Below are positions 56,843-64,000 of a stretch of DNA of 64,000 nt, in pieces. Numbering within the stretch: position 1 is the first letter of the stretch; each line of letters starts with the position of its first letter. Source of the stretch: Saprospiraceae bacterium (lineage in GTDB: Bacteria; Bacteroidota; Bacteroidia; Chitinophagales; Saprospiraceae); assembly GCA_016714085.1 (NCBI GenBank), contig JADJNW010000001.1, positions 682,001 to 746,000 on the forward strand, in the 5' to 3' direction. Below the pieces are notes generated by a model. It searched no databases, was not told the origin of the DNA, and saw only the letters and a list, made by a program, of their open reading frames with translations. Made by a program: the position numbers and the translations under genes.

Positions 56843-59643
56843 ATGTACAAATGGCTACTCACCCTGATGCTTGGAATGAGCGTTCTGCTTAGCATTAACG
56901 CGCAAAGTCCGGCAAAAAAAATACTTGATCACTCCGAGTTTGACACCTGGAAAGAGATTCAACAGCCACAGATTTCTAATGATGGGCGCTGGGTTGTCTA
57001 TGAACTCAATCCTGACATTGGCGACGGCAAGCTTTTTATTTACGACGGCAACACCGGCAAAGACCGCAGCTTCAATCGCGGTAAAGGCGCTAAAATTAGC
57101 GCTGACAGCCGTTTTGTGGTATTTTCGATCAAGCCTTTTGATGACACGCTCAAAGCGCAACGCCGCCGCAAGGTCAAAAGGGAAGACTTGCCAAAAGATA
57201 CCCTGGCAATCCTGGATTTGAATAGTGGCAACCTGACTAAAATTGCGGATGTACAGTCATTTCAATTGCCTGCAAAATGGAGTGGTTGGCTGGCTTATCT
57301 GAAAGAACCTGCTGAAGCAAAAGCTGATACGACTAAAAAAGAAGACGCAAAAGCGAAAAAGGCAAAAAAAGAAAGCAGGGAAAACGGCAGTACCCTCGTG
57401 GTGCGTAACTTGAGCAATGGTCAGGAAACTTCGGTCGCTTTTGTGAAAAGCTACGCCCACGCGGAGGAAGGCTCGAAATTTACTTTGGTGAGCACTGGCG
57501 ACGATGCTGATTTCAAACCCGGCGTGTATGTTTTTGATGGCGCAAAAGGAGCATTACAAACTGTTTTCAACCAAAAAGGTGATTACAAAAACACCGTTTT
57601 TGACAAAAAGGGAACGCAATTGGATTTTATTGATGATTTGGATACGACGAAAATGCGCGTTCGCCCATTTGGTTTGTATCACTGGCAAGAGGGACAAGCT
57701 TCAGCAAAATTGATGGCGGACGATGATTCTAATTTTCTACCCAAAGGCTGGCGCATCAGCGAAAATGCGAATGTTCGCTTTTCAGAAGATGCTTCCAAAT
57801 TATATTTTGGCAGCGCACCGCAACCGATTTTGCAAGATACCAGCTTGCTGGACGAGGAAATTGTAAAAGTAGAGGTTTGGGCATATAATGACCCTGTAAT
57901 GCCGACGGTTCAAAACAATCGGGTCGAGCAAGAGAAAAAACGTTCTTACGAATGCGTGCTGCACGTAGCTGATGGAAAAATAGTGCAATTGGCAACAGAA
58001 GATATTCCTGAAATTCAATTGGGCAATGAAGGCAATGCTGCTTTTGTGCTTGGCTATAATGATCGTCCTTATGGCGTAGAGCGCACTTGGGAATCCTGGA
58101 ATAAACGCGATGTGTATTTGATTGATACTCAGACTGGTCAGCCCAAATTAGTAGGTAAAGGAATTGACGGTTTCACAAGTCTTTCACCAAATGCAAAATA
58201 TGTTTCGTGGTACAGCGAGCCTGACACAGCCTGGTTTGCTTATAATGTTGAAAAAGGTACGACCAAGCAATTAACTAATAATAATATAACAAAATTTTAT
58301 AATGAATTGAATGACACCCCTGATGAGCCCAATGCCTACGGGCTTGCGGCTTGGTTGCAGTATGACGAGGCTATGCTGATTTACGACCGCTACGATATTT
58401 GGAGAGTATATCCGGATGGCGACAGCGAACCTGTAAAACTGACCAACGGGCGCGCCAAAAAACACCGCATTCGCTATATCCGGACAGACAACGAGAGTCG
58501 CTTCATTGAGTTGGCTGAAAAGATTTTGGTTTCTATTTTTGAAGAACCGACCAAAAAAGACGGCTATGCCTGGTTTGATTTATCGTATAATAGCTTATCG
58601 CAATTGCAATTTGGTGAGTACAGCTTTGCTAACCAACCGATCAGGGCTAAAGATGCTGAAAAGTGGATCTTCACGCGCGAGAATTTCCAGGTTTTCCCGG
58701 ATTTGCTAGACAGTAGCGATCTGAAAACTTTTAAGCAGGTGAGCAATGCGAGGCCGCAACAAAAGGATTATCGCTTGGGTACGGCAGAATTATTCCAATG
58801 GACATCGCTTGATGGGGAGCAATTGGACGGCGTTTTAGTGAAGCCTGAAAATTTCGATCCGAAGAAAAATATCCGATGATCGTTTATTTCTATGAGCGTA
58901 GTTCGGATGGTTTGTATCAGCACCGCGCGCCGGAGCCGTTGCGTTCCTCGGTTAACTGGTCGTTTTATACCAGCCGGGGTTATGTCTTATTTATTCCTGA
59001 TATTCCTTATAAAATTGGTTATCCTGGTGAAAGCTGCTATAATGCAGTAATTCCGGGCGTTACTTCCTTGATTGATAAAGGTTTTATTGATCGCGATCGA
59101 ATTGGCGTACAAGGACATAGCTGGGGCGGTTATCAAATTGCCTACCTGATCACCAGAACCAATATTTTCAAATGCGCCGAATCCGGAGCGCCAGTAGTCA
59201 ATATGTTTTCTGCCTACGGCGGTATCCGTTGGGGAACAGGCTTGAGCCGTGCATTCCAATACGAGCGTTCGCAGAGCCGTATCGGTGGCCCGATTTGGGA
59301 ATATCCTTTGCGTTATTTGGAAAATTCGCCTTTGTTTACGCTGGATAAAGTGGAGACGCCTGTCCTGATTATGCATAATGACGAAGATGCTGCAGTACCA
59401 TGGTATCAAGGGATTGAGTTTTATAATGCGATGCGTCGCCTCGACAAACCCGCGTGGATGTTGAATTACAACGGTGAACCGCACTGGCCCGTGAAACGCC
59501 AGAATCGAATGGATTTTCAAAAGCGGATGCAACAATTTTTTGATCACTACTTACTGGATGCGCCCAAACCTAAGTGGATGGAGCGCGGCGTACCAGCTAT
59601 TGAAAAAGGGATTGTACAAGGATATGAATTGATGAAAGAATAG
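56843..59643 (+). CDS. S9 family peptidase (prolyl oligopeptidase type), one frame break at about 58873
   Basis: About 933 residues. Signal peptide (WLLTLMLGMSVLLSINAQ), then a long beta-propeller (WKEIQQPQISNDGRWVVYELN, SADSRFVVFSI, DGFTSLSPNAKYVSWY). The raw frame stops at 58879; adding a T restores KKNYPMIVYFYERSSDG and joins the alpha/beta-hydrolase part. The catalytic triad is visible: Ser in GVQGHSWGGYQ, Asp in MHNDEDAAVPW and His in GEPHWPVKRQ. The enzymes remove or cut oligopeptides in the periplasm. Its length is at the upper end of the family because of a Lys-rich linker (KKEDAKAKKAKKES). Confidence 0.9.
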
Positions 59644-59659
59644 AACGAAGTGGGCATCG

Positions 59660-59687
59660 CCTGCGGCAAGCCTATGGCGACCGCAGG
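59660..59687 (+). terminator. GC-rich hairpin after the S9 peptidase gene
   Basis: cctgcgg, 14-nt loop, ccgcagg: a perfect 7-bp stem 16 bp after the stop. No T-run follows; the heptamer repeat begins directly after it. Confidence 0.55.
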
Positions 59688-59768
59688 AAGTTGGAGGTAC
59701 GAAGTACGAGATACGAAATCAAAATGATTTGAAACTTCGTACTTCCGGCTTCGTACCTCGTACTTCCA
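59688..59768. repeat. Heptamer repeat with inverted halves
   Basis: The left half has words gaagttg, gaggtac, gaagtac, gagatac, gaaatca; the right half has ttcgtac, ttccggc, ttcgtac, ctcgtac. The right half is roughly the reverse complement of the left, so the block could fold. It separates the convergent S9 peptidase and DUF1684 genes. Same word family as 43112-43147. Confidence 0.8.
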
Positions 59769-60653
59769 TCAATGGTTTCCATAATTTTTCTCGCCGGCCT
59801 TTATTTCAATGGGCAAAATATTCTCTTTGGAAGGCAGCGGACAAGTGGCAAAAGCAGTAAACGCGCACGGCGGATTATAGGATTTATTAAAATCCAGCAT
59901 CGTTTTGCCATTGGCATCTGGTTTTGCAGCATATAAAAATCGGCCCGCGCCGTAAGTACTGTCGCCATTGGTGGCATCGCCAAAAACAAAAAAGAGTTCA
60001 TCTCCAGAAATAGTAGGATATAATCGATATGTTTGTCCTTGAATCTCAAATGCAAATGCCCCCGGCGACGCCTGCATCGAGGTTGTGCCAATTACATCTG
60101 CCACTTGAATTTTAAAGTCTGGCTCGGCAGGTTCGAGCGTAGCTTCTATGCGCCAATTGGACTCGGTCGGGAAGCGTTCAATCCCTTTGAAATTGGTCAC
60201 ATTGGAGTGTTCCAAATCGCGCAGGCGGACGAGATATTGATCGCCTCTTTGAATAATAAACCAGCGCAAAGACTGGTGTTGCAATAGAATCGGCTCTTCT
60301 GCTTTTGAATTGAAAATCAATAAAGTATCTACTTTTTTATCTTGATTTAATACTAAAACATTGGGTTCAATTTCTATCCGAACTTGCCCGTTTTCCAAGA
60401 TAAAATTGCCAAGAAAAGCCTCTCCTTTCGGGAAAATGATATCATTGGATTTGCCAGCACCAAAAGTATTCTTGCCTTCTTTCAATCGGAAAAGCCCGGC
60501 CAGATTGAGCCAGCCGTCTTCACTTTTGAGGGAAGCTTCGCGCTTCGCTTGCCATGCCTGGATTTCAGCTTCGTAGGTATTTTCGGTATTTTGAGCATTT
60601 ATTGGTACCCAAAATAAAAGCATTATAATAATAAAGGGTAATTTTATTTTCAT
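59769..60653 (-). CDS. Exported DUF1684 protein
   Basis: A 294-residue protein with a signal peptide (LPFIIIMLLFWVPINAQ) and the DUF1684 pattern: YEAEIQAWQAKREASLKSEDGWLNLAGLFRL, KGEAFLGNFILENGQV, FKGIERFPTESNWRIEA, and a late FNKSYNPPCAFTAFATCPLPSKENILPIEIKAGE. The last segment carries the family's conserved NPPCAF. The function of DUF1684 is not known. Members are found alone in many Bacteroidota. No operon partner: obg lies 130 bp upstream on the same strand. Confidence 0.88.
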   Translation of the reverse strand: MKIKLPFIIIMLLFWVPINAQNTENTYEAEIQAWQAKREASLKSEDGWLNLAGLFRLKEGKNTFGAGKSNDIIFPKGEAFLGNFILENGQVRIEIEPNVLVLNQDKKVDTLLIFNSKAEEPILLQHQSLRWFIIQRGDQYLVRLRDLEHSNVTNFKGIERFPTESNWRIEATLEPAEPDFKIQVADVIGTTSMQASPGAFAFEIQGQTYRLYPTISGDELFFVFGDATNGDSTYGAGRFLYAAKPDANGKTMLDFNKSYNPPCAFTAFATCPLPSKENILPIEIKAGEKNYGNH

Positions 60654-60785
60654 AGCTAATTAATTGTAAAGAATTAATTATGAAAAATCAGGTATAATTA
60701 TTTCTTAGTAGATTGAAAATCAATTATTTAATTAAATATATTATATCTATTATAACAAGCACTAAAATATAATATACCTATAATA

Positions 60786-61784
60786 TTATAAATCCGTGTT
60801 AATCGTACGCCAAAGCAAATCGCGCAATTCATCTAATCCTTGCTGGGCAACGGCTGAGATAAAAATATAGGGAATGCCCTGGGGCAATTCAGGTTTGAGC
60901 AGTTCTTTCAGTTCTTCGTCAATCAGATCACTTTTGGTAATCGCCAGTACACGAGGTTTGTCAAGCAATTCAGGATTGTATAATTCCAATTCGCGCAATA
61001 GAATTTCGTATTCGTTATTAATGTTTTCGGCATCGGAAGGAATCATAAACAGCAGGGTCGAATTGCGTTCGATATGCCGCAGGAAGCGATGCCCCAAGCC
61101 TTTGCCGAGGTGCGCATTTTCAATAATTCCGGGAATGTCGGCGATCATAAACGAGCGACCATCGCGGTATTGGACAATACCAAGATTCGGGACGATGGTG
61201 GTAAAAGGATAAGGCGCAATCTCAGGTTTGGCAGCTGTAAGCACTGAAAGTAAAGTGGACTTGCCTGCATTTGGAAAACCGACCAAGCCAACATCTGCAA
61301 GGACTTTCAATTCCAGGATTTTCCATTCTTCTTTGCCAGGCTCGCCGGGCTGCGCGTAGCGCGGCGTTTGATTCGTTGCCGATTTAAAATGGCTATTGCC
61401 TAAGCCCCCTCGACCACCATCCAGCAGGACTTTTTCTTCTTCATCCTCTGTAATTTCAAACAAAAACTCGCCAGTTTCGGCGTCTTTGGCTACGGTGCCA
61501 AGCGGCACATCAAGAATCACATCTTCGCCATCCGCACCAAATTTATTGCCACTGCTGCCTCCTACCCCGCTACCAGCGATCACGTGTTTGCGATATTTGA
61601 GCGAAAGCAAGGTCCACAAATTGCGATTCCCGCGCAAAATGATATGCCCGCCACGACCACCATCACCACCATCTGGTCCGCCTTTGGGCGTTTTTTTATC
61701 TCGATGAAAATGGACAGAACCCGCGCCACCCGCGCCGGAGCGACAGCAAATTTTTACATAATCTACAAAGTTTTGTTCTGCCAT
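60786..61784 (-). CDS. obg: GTPase Obg/CgtA
   Basis: An essential ribosome-associated GTPase, 332 residues from the ATG at 61784 (MAEQNFVDYVKICCRSGAGG). The Gly-rich Obg fold is at the N-terminus (KTPKGGPDGGDGGRGG, GKDGED-type GADGEDVILDVPLGT). The G domain follows: G1 GFPNAGKSTLL, G3 DIPGI, G4 TKSD. The open frame upstream of 61784 is the heptamer repeat and is not part of the gene. The C-terminal OCT domain is absent, as usual in Bacteroidota. Next to adk, an arrangement common in this phylum. Confidence 0.96.
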   Translation of the reverse strand: MAEQNFVDYVKICCRSGAGGAGSVHFHRDKKTPKGGPDGGDGGRGGHIILRGNRNLWTLLSLKYRKHVIAGSGVGGSSGNKFGADGEDVILDVPLGTVAKDAETGEFLFEITEDEEEKVLLDGGRGGLGNSHFKSATNQTPRYAQPGEPGKEEWKILELKVLADVGLVGFPNAGKSTLLSVLTAAKPEIAPYPFTTIVPNLGIVQYRDGRSFMIADIPGIIENAHLGKGLGHRFLRHIERNSTLLFMIPSDAENINNEYEILLRELELYNPELLDKPRVLAITKSDLIDEELKELLKPELPQGIPYIFISAVAQQGLDELRDLLWRTINTDL

Positions 61785-61790
61785 ATTTGG

Positions 61791-61825
61791 GAAAGTCGGA
61801 AGTCGGAAGTTGGAAGTCGGAATCT
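61791..61825. repeat. Heptamer repeat upstream of obg
   Basis: Words gaaagtc, ggaagtc, ggaagtt, ggaagtc, ggaatct in 7-nt register, starting 7 bp before the obg start codon. It will form part of the obg leader. Confidence 0.75.
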
Positions 61826-61860
61826 GACTTCTCGCCTCTGTCCTCTGTTCTAATAAAAAA

Positions 61861-61928
61861 GTCATCGCATTTCACAAAACGCAATGACATTGGATTTAGT
61901 TTGCAATAACTCTGAATGACATTCGGAG
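61861..61928. repeat. Two small palindromes between adk and obg
   Basis: gtcatcgcattt / aacgcaatgac (61861-61888, imperfect) and ctctgaat, loop gac, attcggag (61910-61928, one mismatch). The second begins directly after the adk stop and resembles the 3-nt-loop palindromes at 11619 and 20102. Confidence 0.45.
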
Positions 61929-62501
61929 CTACAAGTTATCTATTTCATCGCAAAGGCGATTAAAGATTTCTTCAACGCTGCCTACTCCATCGATTTTGAT
62001 GGATTTTTCTTTAATAGCATAAAAATCAAACACTTGTGAAGTCTCATTTTTATAAATCTGAATGCGATTGCGCACAATATCTTCGTCCAAATCGTCTGTT
62101 CTTCCTGAGGTTTTACCACGATTAAGAATACGAGCCACAATTTCATCATCGGGTACGTCCAGCATGATCAATTTTGATACCTCGCCTTCTTTTTCTGCCA
62201 AAAGCGCGTCTAAAGCTTCCGATTGTGCAATCGTGCGGGGAAAACCATCAAAAATATAACCTCGTACATCAGGATTCGCCTCTACTTTATTGCGCAGCAT
62301 TCCAATCGTTACTTCATCCGGCACCAATTCTCCTTTGGCGATGTAGCTCTTGGCTTCTTGCCCAAGAGGCGTGTCATTGCTCATTTCGTAGCGAAAAAGG
62401 TCTCCTGTCGAGATATGTAAAAGCGCATACTGCTCCACTAATTTCGCAGCCTGTGTTCCCTTGCCAGAGCCAGGAGGTCCGAAAAGTATCAAGTTGATCA
62501 T
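61929..62501 (-). CDS. adk: Adenylate kinase, short-LID form
   Basis: A 190-residue kinase that keeps ATP, ADP and AMP in balance. The P-loop is GPPGSGKGT (residues 8-16). The AMP site is ISTGDLFRYEM and the core is GYIFDGFPRTIAQSEAL. The LID segment is short (RILNRGKTSGRTDDLDEDIVRNRI), with no zinc-binding cysteines. It starts at the ATG at 62501 (MINLILFGPP). It lies upstream of obg on the same strand, with a repeat and hairpins between. Confidence 0.97.
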   Translation of the reverse strand: MINLILFGPPGSGKGTQAAKLVEQYALLHISTGDLFRYEMSNDTPLGQEAKSYIAKGELVPDEVTIGMLRNKVEANPDVRGYIFDGFPRTIAQSEALDALLAEKEGEVSKLIMLDVPDDEIVARILNRGKTSGRTDDLDEDIVRNRIQIYKNETSQVFDFYAIKEKSIKIDGVGSVEEIFNRLCDEIDNL

Positions 62502-62638
62502 TCTTGCCGTTTGAAAATTTGTGATAATGTTTGATGATACCTACGACGAGGCAAAGATACGGAAAATTGGTGTAAAAATCACACTAACAAAAAATTGGCG
62601 CATATCTCGGTCTAAAAATATTACAAAAATCCCTTTTT

Positions 62639-63304
62639 TTAAAAATGAATCCCTTTGGCCAGCAAGGCTAAATCTACATTCATTTCTTGCAGTTTCTTAC
62701 TCTGCTCTAAAAACAATTCAATTTGCCGATGCGCATAATCGTCGGTAAATTGGTGCAACACGTCTCTGGCTGCATAAATCTTTGGACGCCAATACTTTGA
62801 CTTCATTAAATCATCTATTACAACGCCACGCGAAGTGCTATGAATAACACGCAATCCGTTCTCATCATTAGAAAACACCATCGCTACGTGTGAAATACGA
62901 CTCCGACTGCTTCGCCGAAAGAAAATCAGATCGCCAGGTTTCACCAATTTGAGGTCGATTTTTTTACCATCGGCAATTTGTGCTCTGGAACTTGTGGAAA
63001 TATCTACATCAAAATTGCGCATCACAAAATGGGTAAACCCGGAACAATCAAAGCCCGTCTGAGGCGCACGCCCTGCATAACGATAGTGAATACCCAAAAA
63101 TTCCTGAGCATAAGTGACCATATCTACGCGAAGATCAGGCTTCAGCCAATCGAGTTTTGCAATGGCAGCGGAATCTATCTTATGAGTAACAGTGGAATCA
63201 CTGAAGGGATGGGAATAATCGGTACTTGCATGAGCGGAAAAAGCAAAGCTGCAGAACACAAGAATAAGCGCCGACAAGCACCTACAACTACTGTCAGTTG
63301 GCAT
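62639..63304 (-). CDS. Exported NlpC/P60 (C40) peptidase
   Basis: A 221-residue cell-wall endopeptidase that cuts peptide stems of murein. Signal peptide (LSALILVFCSFAFSAHA), then the NlpC/P60 domain from about residue 60: FLGIHYRYAGRAPQTGFDCSGF with nucleophile Cys87, PGDLIFFRRSSRSRISHVAMVF with catalytic His139 and LRVIHSTSRG with the polar third residue (His155). Length and motifs are complete. It stands alone between adk and the partial nitrilase gene. Confidence 0.93.
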   Translation of the reverse strand: MPTDSSCRCLSALILVFCSFAFSAHASTDYSHPFSDSTVTHKIDSAAIAKLDWLKPDLRVDMVTYAQEFLGIHYRYAGRAPQTGFDCSGFTHFVMRNFDVDISTSSRAQIADGKKIDLKLVKPGDLIFFRRSSRSRISHVAMVFSNDENGLRVIHSTSRGVVIDDLMKSKYWRPKIYAARDVLHQFTDDYAHRQIELFLEQSKKLQEMNVDLALLAKGIHF

Positions 63305-63512
63305 AATCGTTTAGGTTTTGTAAAGGCTCAATCCTGATTTTAAAGACGCAATTGAGGCTCGTCTGTCTATGTTCTATGGGCTTGCAGCGCACAAGATATA
63401 AATTCTACTTTGAAAAATCCGCGTTTGAAACACAAATTTTTTCCACGCTCTATTATAAATAATTATAAATCAGTGATTTAAATTATTTTCAAAACTAAAC
63501 TAAGTCCGTGAT

Positions 63513-64000
63513 TTAAGGATTTGAAATGATAAAATGATCCCGATCCTGAAGGAAAGCGAAGCGCCGGCGAAAGTCCTGTAAAGCTTGATAAGATAAGGTT
63601 GCGGTAAAAATATCTTCGAGATGACTGATTTGATATAGCATTTGCCCGGCATAATCGAGCAGTGTAGAATCGCCGGAATGACTGATTTCATTGCCATCAT
63701 TACCAACGCGATTCACGCCTATCGTATAAGCTAAATTCTCAATGGCCCGAGCTGTAAGTAAAGATTTCCAGGCATGGCTGCGGCGTTCCGGAAAATTGGC
63801 AACGTAAATCAAGAGGTCATAATCCTGCACATTGCGACTCCACACTGGAAAACGCAAATCGTAACAAACGAGCGGCAGTATGCTCCAACCTTTCAACTCC
63901 ACTAATAATTGTTGTTGCCCCTGCGTATAGTATTGATTTTCATCTGCATACGTAAAAAGATGCCTTTTATCATAAGTATCATAAGTACCATCGGGGCGCA
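63513..64000 (-). CDS. Carbon-nitrogen hydrolase (nitrilase/omega-amidase type), 5' end missing
   Basis: The frame runs off the right edge (RPDGTYDTYDKRHLFTYAD at the border). It holds the catalytic Lys (YDKRHLF) and Cys (PLVCYDLRFPVWSRN) of the Glu-Lys-Cys triad; the Glu lies outside the window. The pattern NFPERRSHAWKSLLTARAIENLAYTIGVNRVGND and HSGDSTLLDYAGQML matches the YafV/omega-amidase branch, which hydrolyses 2-oxo amides such as alpha-ketoglutaramate and repairs deaminated glutathione. The C-terminus (FRRRFAFLQDRDHF) is complete. Confidence 0.85.
   Translation of the reverse strand, partial: RPDGTYDTYDKRHLFTYADENQYYTQGQQQLLVELKGWSILPLVCYDLRFPVWSRNVQDYDLLIYVANFPERRSHAWKSLLTARAIENLAYTIGVNRVGNDGNEISHSGDSTLLDYAGQMLYQISHLEDIFTATLSYQALQDFRRRFAFLQDRDHFIISNP

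Noticed and set aside
61786..61865. 27-residue N-terminal extension of Obg
   Set aside because: It is the translated heptamer repeat; the conserved Obg start MAEQNFVDYVKI begins at 61784.
1..64000. tRNA, rRNA, CRISPR or transposase genes
   Set aside because: I scanned for typical T-loop sequences, regular spaced repeats and DDE-type frames and saw none; short tRNAs could still be missed by eye.

Overview
The window reads as chromosome of a Bacteroidota bacterium, most likely of the Saprospiraceae/Lewinella type. This is an inference from four things: type IX secretion C-terminal sorting domains, LytS/LytTR two-component pairs, very large secreted proteins with HYR-like, cohesin-like and dockerin-like parts, and TAnnTTTG-type promoter elements. 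There are no rRNA genes, and I recognised no tRNA genes, CRISPR arrays or transposases.

Layout. 1-8 kb: end of a GT9 glycosyltransferase, an SDR oxidoreductase, a secreted beta-propeller protein, and two tandem paralogous histidine kinase/LytTR regulator pairs flanking an exported metallo-beta-lactamase-fold protein with an eroded metal site. 8-12 kb: a FAD (probably Fe-S) GMC sugar dehydrogenase, its Tat-exported small subunit and a Tat-exported TIM-barrel isomerase, then a lipoprotein. 12-20 kb: nadB, two GT4 glycosyltransferases, a truncated mutA, and iscS-iscU-iscA. 20-28 kb: secreted proteins of unknown function, an SRPBCC protein, a T9SS cargo protein and a MATE transporter. 28.8-42.7 kb: two giant paralogous secreted proteins (about 2,440 and 1,990 residues) with different N-termini and a shared C-terminal half. 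43-49 kb: a beta-CASP nuclease, a methyltransferase, then a small accessory island (DinB-like protein, BrnT toxin/antitoxin, EAD11-transmembrane protein) whose genes are separated by attC-like palindromes, then tsaE and ald. 50-60 kb: an AraC regulator and a run of exported hydrolases (retropepsin-like protease, serine hydrolase, FGE-like protein, carboxypeptidase-regulatory-like protein, S9 peptidase). 60-64 kb: DUF1684 protein, obg, adk, an NlpC/P60 peptidase and a partial nitrilase.

Two features colour the whole window. First, about fifteen genes, including conserved metabolic ones (nadB, iscS), are interrupted by one-base indels, mostly contractions of short homopolymers. This looks like uncorrected long-read error rather than gene decay, so I annotate those genes as single units and note where the frame breaks. 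Second, at least a dozen loci, mostly intergenic but one inside a coding sequence, carry short degenerate tandem repeats with a 7-nt (sometimes 8-nt) period and a different word at each locus.

The best candidate for something undescribed is the 46-48.5 kb island. It holds an EAD11-type adaptor domain fused to two transmembrane helices and a helical tail, next to a BrnT toxin with an atypical antitoxin, with cassette-like palindromes between the genes.
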